DNA of 64,000 bases from Bacillota bacterium. GTDB lineage: Bacteria; Bacillota; Clostridia; UBA1381. A model generated the notes under the pieces. That model was not told where the DNA came from. It did no database searches and was given only the letters and a program-made list of their open reading frames with translations. The DNA lies in contig JAIKVQ010000182.1 in assembly GCA_024685565.1 (NCBI GenBank), forward strand, positions 101,266 to 165,265. The letters are read 5' to 3'. Of this stretch, positions 1 to 7,806 are shown in pieces (position 1 is the stretch's first letter; each line of letters starts with the position of its first letter). A program made the position numbers and the translations under genes.

Positions 1-75
1 GAAAAAGATAAAGGTTATCTTGGAACAGCTACACGACAGAAGCGAGAAGGAGGATTGACAAATGCAGATTATTGA
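1..75 (+). CDS. C-terminal fragment of an upstream ORF (…EKDKGYLGTATRQKREGGLTNADY*); possibly a holin, by position only
   Basis: Frame 1 is open from base 1 to TGA at 73-75 and overlaps the endolysin start at 62. Confidence 0.4.
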   Translation, partial: EKDKGYLGTATRQKREGGLTNADY

Positions 76-895
76 AAGCATTTTGACGAAAAACCCCTGT
101 TATACCGCAGGACGGACAATCACGGTAAAGGGGCTGATGCTCCATTCCGTAGGCTGTCCGCAACCTAATGCCCAAGTTTTTATTCAGAATTGGAATCGCC
201 CTGATTACAAGAATGCCTGTGTTCACGGTTTTATTGACGGAAACACAGGCATTATTTATCAAACGCTCCCGTGGAATCACAGAGGTTGGCACGGCGGCGG
301 CTCTTCCAATAACACGCATATCGGAGTTGAAATGTGCGAGCCTTCCTGTATTAAGTACACACAAGGCTCCTCCTTCACCTGCTCCGATAAAGCGGCGGCA
401 CAGGCTTCGGTCAAAAAGACTTATAATGCCGCCGTTGAGCTTTTTGCCATGCTCTGCAAAAAATACAATCTAAATCCTATGAAGGACATTGTTTCTCACC
501 GTGAAGGTCATGCGATTGGCATAGCGACAAATCACGGTGACCCTGAACACCTTTGGAAAGGCGTGGGGCTTAATTACACGATGGACGGCTTCAGAGCCGA
601 TGTAAAATACACTATGGAAAGCGAGGATGAAAAACCTATGACTACGGAGGAAAGAACGAAGTTTAACAAACTTGTCGATGCGGTCGGCACTCTTGCTGAA
701 AAGGTCGACAAACTGGAGCATAAAATGATTTACGCTTGGGTTGACGACAATATGCCCGAATGGGCAAAGCCTACCATTACGAAGCTCATCAATAAAGGCT
801 ATCTCAAAGGCGATGAGGAAGGAAAACTAAATATTGATGATAATATGCTCCGTATGCTCGTCATTAATGACCGTGCAGGAATATATGGTGAATAA
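62..895 (+). CDS. Phage-type N-acetylmuramoyl-L-alanine amidase (endolysin, Amidase_2/PGRP fold)
   Basis: Motifs LMLHSVGCPQPNAQ, WHGGGSSNNTHIGVEMCEP, DIVSHREGHAIGIATNHGDPEHLW; RBS aaggagg upstream. Confidence 0.9.
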   Translation: MQIIESILTKNPCYTAGRTITVKGLMLHSVGCPQPNAQVFIQNWNRPDYKNACVHGFIDGNTGIIYQTLPWNHRGWHGGGSSNNTHIGVEMCEPSCIKYTQGSSFTCSDKAAAQASVKKTYNAAVELFAMLCKKYNLNPMKDIVSHREGHAIGIATNHGDPEHLWKGVGLNYTMDGFRADVKYTMESEDEKPMTTEERTKFNKLVDAVGTLAEKVDKLEHKMIYAWVDDNMPEWAKPTITKLINKGYLKGDEEGKLNIDDNMLRMLVINDRAGIYGE

Positions 896-902
896 CAGAA
901 CT

Positions 903-935
903 GCCCACTGATGTCTCTTTCAGTGGGCTTTTTCT
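903..935 (+). terminator. Rho-independent terminator after endolysin
   Basis: gcccactga-tgtctctt-tcagtgggc followed by tttttctt. Confidence 0.85.
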
Positions 936-970
936 TATGCTTAAAAAGAGGTTAAGCATACTTTTTGGTA

Positions 971-1008
971 CAGACCAAAATGTAATTGGTTTTTTCAAAA
1001 ATGTAATT
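971..1008 (-). repeat. Two copies of an iteron-like motif AATTACATTTT(TGAAAAA)
   Basis: Reverse complement reads AATTACATTTTTGAAAAAACC AATTACATTTTGGTCTG; same motif as 7690-7750. Confidence 0.6.
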
Positions 1009-1032
1009 TTGAGACCGCAAAAACCACCATAT

Positions 1033-1075
1033 AATGCGGAGTTTGGGCTGTGGCACTTTTTCCAAAATCCGCATT
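1033..1075 (-). terminator. Inverted repeat near the end of the minus-strand operon, possible terminator
   Basis: AATGCGGAGTTTGG … CCAAAATCCGCATT, 13/14 complementary. Confidence 0.4.
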
Positions 1076-1103
1076 TTTGCCTGATAAAGAAACTCTTTAT
1101 AAA

Positions 1104-1961
1104 TCAAATCTCCTCATTTTCGTCATCGTAATCAAACTCTGAATCATCATTGTCCTCGTCAAGGTAATAGTCCTTTGAATACAGCTTATTCATAAACAAT
1201 TTACCGACAGGATTTTTACGTTTTCCATTGTAGGCAATTATCATGGCTTCCGCATATCCTAACGAGCCAGGTCGTCTGTCGTGGGCAGTCCTGCCGAGAG
1301 TTTTAGGTGAAATTGCTCCTATCTTTTCAATAAACACCTCATCGTCAAGCGTGTCCCTGTATGTGACTATGAGCTTCGCTATGGCATTTAAGATGTTAGC
1401 TGAAAAAGAGTTTATATCGCCTTCCCATGTTGCAACACAAAGCCTTAAAACATGATTGAGAACTTGAACGCCGTACTTGAAATAAATGCTTTCCAATGTC
1501 GAAACTGCACTAATAACCCCAGGAGCTTTTCCCGTGCCAATCGTTAATCCGTATGACTCGACAAGCTCTTTTATCATTTGCTGGTCGTGGTTTCCTGCTT
1601 CAATATTGGCGCAGAAAATTTCATAGGGTTGTAACTTTTTTGTGTACTTCATCTGATTTGCAAAAATATCCGCCTCATGCTCATAAGTCAAATCATCATA
1701 AACCATGCACCAAACAGGAGTGTCTTGCGACCCTGAAACTAAAAGAATTGTCTCTATCGTGTGCTGTCCGTCAAAAACATAATTTATTCCGTCCCTTCGG
1801 CTCACTTTTACAGGGTTTATCTGATACAAATCAAAGTTTTCTGCCACCTTTTCCACATGATAAACAGATAGATTTCTCTGGTAGTCTTGATTGGAAACGA
1901 GGTTTTTTATCGGTATCTGTTCAAAATGCACTTTGGGTACAAATTGTGAGTAATCGGACAT
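1104..1961 (-). CDS. ParB-like N-terminal domain protein (DUF6551-like)
   Basis: IPIKNLVSNQDYQRNLS… YVFDGQHTIETILLV resembles the ParB N-domain dGQHR-type motif. Confidence 0.65.
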   Translation of the reverse strand: MSDYSQFVPKVHFEQIPIKNLVSNQDYQRNLSVYHVEKVAENFDLYQINPVKVSRRDGINYVFDGQHTIETILLVSGSQDTPVWCMVYDDLTYEHEADIFANQMKYTKKLQPYEIFCANIEAGNHDQQMIKELVESYGLTIGTGKAPGVISAVSTLESIYFKYGVQVLNHVLRLCVATWEGDINSFSANILNAIAKLIVTYRDTLDDEVFIEKIGAISPKTLGRTAHDRRPGSLGYAEAMIIAYNGKRKNPVGKLFMNKLYSKDYYLDEDNDDSEFDYDDENEEI

Positions 1962-2917
1962 TATTCTGCCTCCTTAAGAAGGTTTAGCATTTCGTTTATG
2001 GTTGACTCCAAACCATGTAACGAGCTTATGAGTTTTGTTTTTGCCGTTTCGGAAATAATCGCAAGGTTGGCATTAACTTTTGTGCGGTTAATAGAGCTTA
2101 TCCATGATGACATGGTAAGGGTAAGCTCCGTCACTTCCGCATCGGGGTCGAATTCAGGCATCTGCTTAACGCTCGGACTGTTGTTTTTTATTAAAGCCTG
2201 CGGATTATTCTGTATTGCATTTCTTGATTTGCTGTACTGAAGGTATGGGTTTTTCCTTCGATTCAGCCGCTGATTGATTTTGCTTAATTCCTCGGCTGAA
2301 AGATGGGACATTTCTACTATGTTGTTATGCGAGATTTTATACCGACCCGACAGGATTTTGGGTACTAATTCAGGCTCCTTTGACCCGATGGTTTCAAGTG
2401 CCCTCGTATAAATCGCATACTTTTGAACGGTCGCAGTGGACACATGGTTTTCGTCAGCTATGCGCTCCGCCGTTTTATGGGTAGAAACCGAAGCTCCCTG
2501 CATTTTTTCGATATCCCCTGGGGCAAGGTCATCGGAATCGCTGTATTGATTGAGACCGTTAGGGTTTTTCTTGCTTTGCAGGATTTTTTCTGTTTCATAC
2601 TGCATCCCAATTAAAAACCTCCTCGTTTCATTGGATATGTTCCTTCTGCCGAGTTGATTTGCGCAAATCCAAGCAATTACCTCTTCGTCACACTCGAAGG
2701 CTATCTCGACAGTATTGAACGGGATGTCGTGCTTGGTACATATTTCGTAGCGGTTATGCCCGTCAACTATATACCCATTCCATGTTATTATCGGGTCAAG
2801 ACAGCCGTCTTTCAAAATGTTCTCTTCAAGCTGTAAATATTCTTGTTGATGTAACGGTCGGATGAGGTTTTTAAATTCCTTTTTAATTTTAAGTTGTTTG
2901 TGGCTCCCATAATACAT
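1961..2917 (-). CDS. ParB-like N-terminal domain protein
   Basis: LEENILKDGCLDPIITWNGYIVDGHNRYEIC; WICANQLGRRNISNETRRFLIG. Confidence 0.75.
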   Translation of the reverse strand: MYYGSHKQLKIKKEFKNLIRPLHQQEYLQLEENILKDGCLDPIITWNGYIVDGHNRYEICTKHDIPFNTVEIAFECDEEVIAWICANQLGRRNISNETRRFLIGMQYETEKILQSKKNPNGLNQYSDSDDLAPGDIEKMQGASVSTHKTAERIADENHVSTATVQKYAIYTRALETIGSKEPELVPKILSGRYKISHNNIVEMSHLSAEELSKINQRLNRRKNPYLQYSKSRNAIQNNPQALIKNNSPSVKQMPEFDPDAEVTELTLTMSSWISSINRTKVNANLAIISETAKTKLISSLHGLESTINEMLNLLKEAE

Positions 2918-3303
2918 TAATTCTCACCTTCTTTTTCAATTGGGGTAAGTGTATCTAACGAAAAAACTGCCATGTTATGTGTCGGAACAATCGTGCCCAT
3001 TAAGCGGTAGGAATAATCCGTGTCAAGCTCATCTACAAGCTCACAGAGCTTTTGTATAAAATACTTGCTGTAAAACTCAATGGAGTTTTCTGCCATCATG
3101 TCAATCGGTCTTATACGCTCCGAGTTTTCGTGCGGCTCGTTCGGTTTCAAAGCTCGTATTGCAACATACTTGTTATTCGGATTTACAAGCAATTGTATGT
3201 GCTTTGGGTCACCCATCATGTGAAGCAGTGATTTGTGAATCCGAATCCTTGATTTTTTTAGGTCAATGGCGATTGTGATAGGAGGCATTGCTGTCGCAAT
3301 CAT
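2917..3303 (-). CDS. Unknown protein; standalone version of the recombinase C-terminal domain (copy A)
   Basis: HIQLLVNPNNKYVAIRALKP…SYRLMGTIVPTHNMAVFSLDTLTP resembles the C-terminus of 4060..5964. Confidence 0.7.
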   Translation of the reverse strand: MIATAMPPITIAIDLKKSRIRIHKSLLHMMGDPKHIQLLVNPNNKYVAIRALKPNEPHENSERIRPIDMMAENSIEFYSKYFIQKLCELVDELDTDYSYRLMGTIVPTHNMAVFSLDTLTPIEKEGEN

Positions 3304-4103
3304 ATAGTGCCGCCTCCTCCCATCGGTATTGTTTCAGGAAGCATGGGAACAACTGAAGCATCGGTTTCGGTTTCTGTATTATCCTCTCGCTCTTCGTTGT
3401 TACCAGTAGTCTTTGTGTCCTGAATTGAATACACTGCATAGCTGTCAACAATATTAATCTTCATCGCCTTTTGATGTTCTGCAAACGGTAAACCGAACTG
3501 GTCTTGCCATTCCGCAGGAAAAACAGGAACTCTTGCGGTCTTGTGCTTTTCACCTTCAGGGCTTGTCCGCTGATAAACTTCCGTTGAGGTCAGGTCAAAT
3601 GCCAGGAGGTACTCGTCATTTGAATGGATAATGTTTCCGAGGATTTTGTATCGGTGGTTTGTGTCCCATTCCATAAGCGAGAATATTTTTGCAAAAAACA
3701 GCTTGCAGGTGATTTGTCTTGGTTTCCTTTTTCCGTCCTTTTCCGAGATGTTGCACCACTTAAAAGCGTCCCTCGCTTCATCGGGGCAGGGTCGTAGGGC
3801 GAGAATTTTATTATTCCTATTTATCAATACCTGTGCGTACTGACAGTTTGGGAATTTGGCGAGGCAAGCCGCATTAACATAGAACTTGTAATTGTTGAAG
3901 CAGACGGACGGCTCACGCATATGCGCAAAAAACTCTCTGCGCACAACTTGAAATCCCTCAAAGTCAAAATCCTCTCCCATTTCGAGGACTTCGTCATTTT
4001 CTGTAATTGAGGGTGTGTTTGTGTTTGCTTCGTTGTAGTTAGCTGATGGGAATCCATTTTCAAATTGATTCATAGTTTGTTTCCTCCTGTAGGTTGATTT
4101 CAC
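3300..4103 (-). CDS. Unknown protein; standalone version of the recombinase C-terminal domain (copy B)
   Basis: DFDFEGFQVVRREFF…AQVLINRNNKILALRP…WDTNHRYKILGNIIHSNDEYLLAFDLTS…PAEWQDQFGLPFAEHQKA resembles the C-terminus of 4060..5964; start possibly at 4073 (MNQFENGF). Confidence 0.7.
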   Translation of the reverse strand: MKSTYRRKQTMNQFENGFPSANYNEANTNTPSITENDEVLEMGEDFDFEGFQVVRREFFAHMREPSVCFNNYKFYVNAACLAKFPNCQYAQVLINRNNKILALRPCPDEARDAFKWCNISEKDGKRKPRQITCKLFFAKIFSLMEWDTNHRYKILGNIIHSNDEYLLAFDLTSTEVYQRTSPEGEKHKTARVPVFPAEWQDQFGLPFAEHQKAMKINIVDSYAVYSIQDTKTTGNNEEREDNTETETDASVVPMLPETIPMGGGGTI

Positions 4104-5964
4104 CTAATTCCTGTTTTATATAAGCTCTTAATTCTTCAAAGCTCGTGATATTGATTTTTTTACCTGTATCAATGAACTGCCCTTCCATACGAAGTTTCCA
4201 ATCCATCTCGGTTTGGGCGTTTAGCTCGGCATAGCTTTTTTCATGTACATAATACTGTTTGCCGAAGTTGGTAGTCCACTCTTCAGGTATTGCTTTGATG
4301 CGTTTGCCGTATGGCGTTAAAGGCTTATAGGTTATATACGAATCCTTGCCATCATCCGCTGTACTCGGAATGAGGTACGGCTTTAAAAACGCTTCCGAAT
4401 TTGCCGTGTCGAAAATATATACCTTGTCGTTTCCGCTTTCAAATAATGTACCCGTAATCCTATAATTAAAATCCGTGTTCCAACCGAAGAGAGAATAAAG
4501 GGTGTCATAAAAGGCTGTGATTGGTATTGTTCTCGGCTGATATTTCTTGTTTGATTTCTTTGAGCAAACCACACTTTGCCGATTACTGCTGTCCGTTGTC
4601 CTTACGGCGAACTTACGGGTGATAGGATTTACCAATAATTCTATATTGTTTTTCTCTGCAAACTTATTGGTACACATCGCACTTAACCGCATGGACTTGT
4701 CAAAGAAATTTATGTATGGCTTGTTGTAGTTATCAAACAATTCTGTACGAGCCACTTCAAAGCCTCGCAAATCGAAGTCACCTGCGCTTACCGTCACGTT
4801 GATTTCGCTTTTATCATGTAGCAAAGGATTGTCTACCTCCGAATAACCGCCCGAAGATGCCTTCATAAAATCGTCCTCTTTGAACGCCGCCCACCTCGGA
4901 TAAATAACGACAAAGCCCTGAAGGACACCTTCGTTGATTACCTTTAATTCGGGCATGAAAGTGCGGTTTTTGTATTTGGCATTATCAAGCATTTTCTGAA
5001 CGGCAATGAAGTCCTCTCGTGACACGATGGCTTCGTGGTGATTTTTATATCGGCTTCGAGGTCGCTGACCTGTGTTTTTACGGGATTTATGGTCTCGGTA
5101 GTTTGGAGTGAAAGTCTTTCTCGTAAACACATCGCCGCAGTGCCGTTCATTCCTTAATATTTGCACAATCCCTCCTGGCGTCCATTTAATATTGCCAAGA
5201 TATGATTTGCGACCTAACGCAATCAGGGCTTCAGCTATTTGCTTTGTAGAATATCCGAAAAGATACATATAGAATGTGAGCTTGACGGTAGGTGCTTCAG
5301 CAGGATTGATTATTAAGTTTCCTTCTTCATCGTGTGTGTAACCGAGGAGCTTCGGCGTAAGCGGTATGCCGTTATCCAATCTCATGCGCAAGGAGGTCTC
5401 CATGCTCCTGCTTCGTGTATGCGATTCTTCCTCTGCCATTGTTGCAACGAAGGAAAGAGCTAACTGCGAATCGTCATCCAATGAGAAGATTGCTTCCGAT
5501 TCAAAGAAAACGCCTACGGGTGACTTCATTTCGGAAAGCTCTCTGACCATACCAATGGTTATCATTATGTTTCTCGCAAACCTCGACACGCTTTTTGTAA
5601 TGATAAGGTCGATTTTACCTGCACGGCAATCTGCTATCATTTGATTAAACTCATCACGATGAGCGAGAGAAGTGCCGCTGATGCCTTCATCGGCATAAAT
5701 TTTAACAAGCGTCCAATTTGGATGGCGGCGAACAAAATCCTCATAATACCTTTGCTGAAGCTCGAAAGATGTCGTTTGCTGTTTACTGCCCGTTGACACT
5801 CTTGCGTAAATTGCCACACGCTGATGCGCTTCGTTATCATAATAGTCGGTTTGCTTTTCCGCAGGTATATACTCGTAGTTTTCGGGGTCAACCTGTATGT
5901 GCATCCTGCGGCGGATTTTTTCTTTCTGTGCTTCCCGAATCATCCTTTTGCTGTCATCAATCAT
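4060..5964 (-). CDS. Large serine recombinase with atypical C-terminus lacking an evident Cys4 zinc ribbon
   Basis: VAIYARVSTGSKQQ, DEGISGTSLAHRDEFNQMI, LIITKSVSRFARN, plus recombinase domain; C-terminal half DFDLRGFEVARTELF…. Confidence 0.92.
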   Translation of the reverse strand: MIDDSKRMIREAQKEKIRRRMHIQVDPENYEYIPAEKQTDYYDNEAHQRVAIYARVSTGSKQQTTSFELQQRYYEDFVRRHPNWTLVKIYADEGISGTSLAHRDEFNQMIADCRAGKIDLIITKSVSRFARNIMITIGMVRELSEMKSPVGVFFESEAIFSLDDDSQLALSFVATMAEEESHTRSRSMETSLRMRLDNGIPLTPKLLGYTHDEEGNLIINPAEAPTVKLTFYMYLFGYSTKQIAEALIALGRKSYLGNIKWTPGGIVQILRNERHCGDVFTRKTFTPNYRDHKSRKNTGQRPRSRYKNHHEAIVSREDFIAVQKMLDNAKYKNRTFMPELKVINEGVLQGFVVIYPRWAAFKEDDFMKASSGGYSEVDNPLLHDKSEINVTVSAGDFDLRGFEVARTELFDNYNKPYINFFDKSMRLSAMCTNKFAEKNNIELLVNPITRKFAVRTTDSSNRQSVVCSKKSNKKYQPRTIPITAFYDTLYSLFGWNTDFNYRITGTLFESGNDKVYIFDTANSEAFLKPYLIPSTADDGKDSYITYKPLTPYGKRIKAIPEEWTTNFGKQYYVHEKSYAELNAQTEMDWKLRMEGQFIDTGKKINITSFEELRAYIKQELGEINLQEETNYESI

Positions 5965-6571
5965 TTGGGAGCCTCCTCATGCCGTCTTCAGGCTCATAGT
6001 CAGAGTCGGGTAGCAATTCCATTCCCGAAGGCAAAAACTGCGTATCGTGCAGGTCGTTTTGATAGTAGGATGCCAATGTGAATATATCTTCTGAAATAAA
6101 ATATATTCCAATCGGCGGTTTTTGACCAGCAAGAATCCGTGAGCAGAATGTGACTTCATGTATTTTCTTTGATACATTCGATATTTTCTGCGTGATTATC
6201 AGGTTAACTTTTCCGTCCATTGCATCGCAAAGAAGCCTGCTCCATTCTTTTGCCGATTCCATATTGGGTGCTGACTGTCCTTCATCGATATAAAAATCCA
6301 CCAACTCCCAATTGGGACAAAGACCAATCGTGTCCAAGAATTCTTTTTTGTGATAAGCTAAATAGTTATCGTATTTTGTTTGATTGAAAAACCTGATATA
6401 AATTCCAACTTTGTATGGAACTGAAGTGTTAGGTCGCTCATGCCTGATGCTTTGCAACCATGTTTTGTGTTCGGCAATCTTAATCGCTCGCTCCGATTCG
6501 TCACCGAACGTTAAGGAAAACTGTGGTGTCGAGATTTCACTTAACTTTTCGTAAATGTCAAGCTCGTCCAT
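5957..6571 (-). CDS. Degenerate serine-recombinase catalytic-domain homologue, probably catalytically inactive
   Basis: VGIYIRFFNQTK…CPNWELVDFYIDEGQS…GKVNLIITQKISNVSKK…PPIGIYFISEDIFTL aligns with the adjacent active recombinase; catalytic Ser and the Arg positions of SxSRFARN are replaced. Confidence 0.8.
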   Translation of the reverse strand: MDELDIYEKLSEISTPQFSLTFGDESERAIKIAEHKTWLQSIRHERPNTSVPYKVGIYIRFFNQTKYDNYLAYHKKEFLDTIGLCPNWELVDFYIDEGQSAPNMESAKEWSRLLCDAMDGKVNLIITQKISNVSKKIHEVTFCSRILAGQKPPIGIYFISEDIFTLASYYQNDLHDTQFLPSGMELLPDSDYEPEDGMRRLPND

Positions 6572-6639
6572 ATATACTTACCCTCCATTATAAAAAATAT
6601 CTTATCGTGTATTTTATAGCGAGCTGACGAACAAGTAAA

Positions 6640-6672
6640 TATCCCCACAGTCAGAATGTGACTATGGGGATA
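6640..6672. promoter_or_regulatory. 14-bp-arm palindrome upstream of the recombinase operon, operator or attenuator candidate
   Basis: TATCCCCACAGTCA-gaatg-TGACTATGGGGATA, 13/14 arm match. Confidence 0.5.
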
Positions 6673-6708
6673 GATTTTTGAAAAAAAAAATAATTTTTGG
6701 CACAAAAA

Positions 6709-6733
6709 AGTGAGAACGGGTAATTCTCACTTA
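6709..6733 (-). terminator. Terminator of the minus-strand XRE gene
   Basis: Reverse complement AAGTGAGAA-ttacccg-TTCTCACTTTTTT. Confidence 0.75.
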
Positions 6734-7090
6734 ATAATCTTCTTCTTTTTTCGGCTTGTGAAGCGTTGATTTTACTTCGGAAACTATTTTTAATATTGCT
6801 TCTATTTCGGTTGGCGAACAATCATCGAGCATTTCGGAAAACTCTTTTTTATATATGCTGTTTACTTCAGGCACATCTGAACGCAAGATTAAATCGGCAG
6901 AGACCTGAAGTGCCTCTACAATCTTCACAAAAGTTACAATCCACATATTGCTTTTTCCAAGCTCGATATCGCTTATGTTTGAGGGGGCAAGGTGTGCACT
7001 GAATGCGAGGTCGTTTTGTGTCATTCCCTTTGAAACACGGATTTGCCGTATTCGCTGTCCTATCTCTTTCAAAATAGTTTTGTCGTCCAT
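6731..7090 (-). CDS. XRE-family HTH transcriptional regulator
   Basis: IGQRIRQIRVSKGMTQNDLAFSAHLAPSNISDIELGKSN. Confidence 0.9.
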   Translation of the reverse strand: MDDKTILKEIGQRIRQIRVSKGMTQNDLAFSAHLAPSNISDIELGKSNMWIVTFVKIVEALQVSADLILRSDVPEVNSIYKKEFSEMLDDCSPTEIEAILKIVSEVKSTLHKPKKEEDY

Positions 7091-7232
7091 TAATTACACC
7101 TCTTATCGCCAATAGACTATATTTTCCTTATAGTTTATCACCACCTAACGGTATCGTGAATAGCGAGGTGACTATATTACAGCCGATAAGGTATAATTGA
7201 AGTGAAATATTTTTTAAAGGAGGGCATATATT

Positions 7233-7592
7233 ATGTCACTAAATTATACTCTTATTGGCAAACACATCAAGGAGGTTCGTAAAAAAAGAAAGCTCACTCA
7301 AGAGAAACTTTCCGAAATCATCGACAAGTCACCAAGCTACATAAGCTACATTGAAACGGGCAAAAAACAGTTAAGTCTTGAAACGCTTGTTGATATTGCA
7401 AATGCGCTAAAGGTTAATGCCGATAGGCTTTTGTCATACAACATTGAATTCGGAAATGACCAAAAGGATGACTTCTCTCCAATTCTTGAAGGCTGTACCC
7501 CATTTGAGAAAAAGGTCATAACCGACACAGCAAAGGCGTTAAAAAGAACTTTACGGGATGCACAAATGCCCGATTCGTATCATCGGTATTAA
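7233..7592 (+). CDS. XRE-family HTH transcriptional regulator, paralogue of the divergent gene
   Basis: IGKHIKEVRKKRKLTQEKLSEIIDKSPSYISYIETGKKQ; RBS aaaggaggg. Confidence 0.9.
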   Translation: MSLNYTLIGKHIKEVRKKRKLTQEKLSEIIDKSPSYISYIETGKKQLSLETLVDIANALKVNADRLLSYNIEFGNDQKDDFSPILEGCTPFEKKVITDTAKALKRTLRDAQMPDSYHRY

Positions 7593-7644
7593 AACAATTT
7601 TAGCCCGAACAATATTTTAATACAATAAACCTGCAGTCGAAAAC

Positions 7645-7673
7645 TTGACATACGGTATAAATTGTAGTTTATA
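7645..7673 (+). promoter_or_regulatory. Candidate promoter for the metallophosphoesterase-led operon
   Basis: TTGACA (7645-7650), 17-bp spacer, TTTATA. Confidence 0.4.
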
Positions 7674-7689
7674 CATTTTCAAGATTTTT

Positions 7690-7750
7690 AATTACGATTT
7701 TGAAAAAATGAATTACATTTTTGAAAAATCAATTATGTTTTTGGAAAAGG
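7690..7750 (+). repeat. Three tandem 20-21 bp iteron-like repeats
   Basis: AATTACGATTTTGAAAAAATG / AATTACATTTTTGAAAAATC / AATTATGTTTTTGGAAAAGG. Confidence 0.7.
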
Positions 7751-7806
7751 CGAGATTTTTGGCTTTTTTTGTGATACAATTTTTTAATATGAAAGGAAGT
7801 GCCTTT

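Noticed and set aside
937-1131. 64-aa plus-strand ORF
   Set aside because: Overlaps the iteron and hairpin region and the end of a minus-strand gene; no RBS or family
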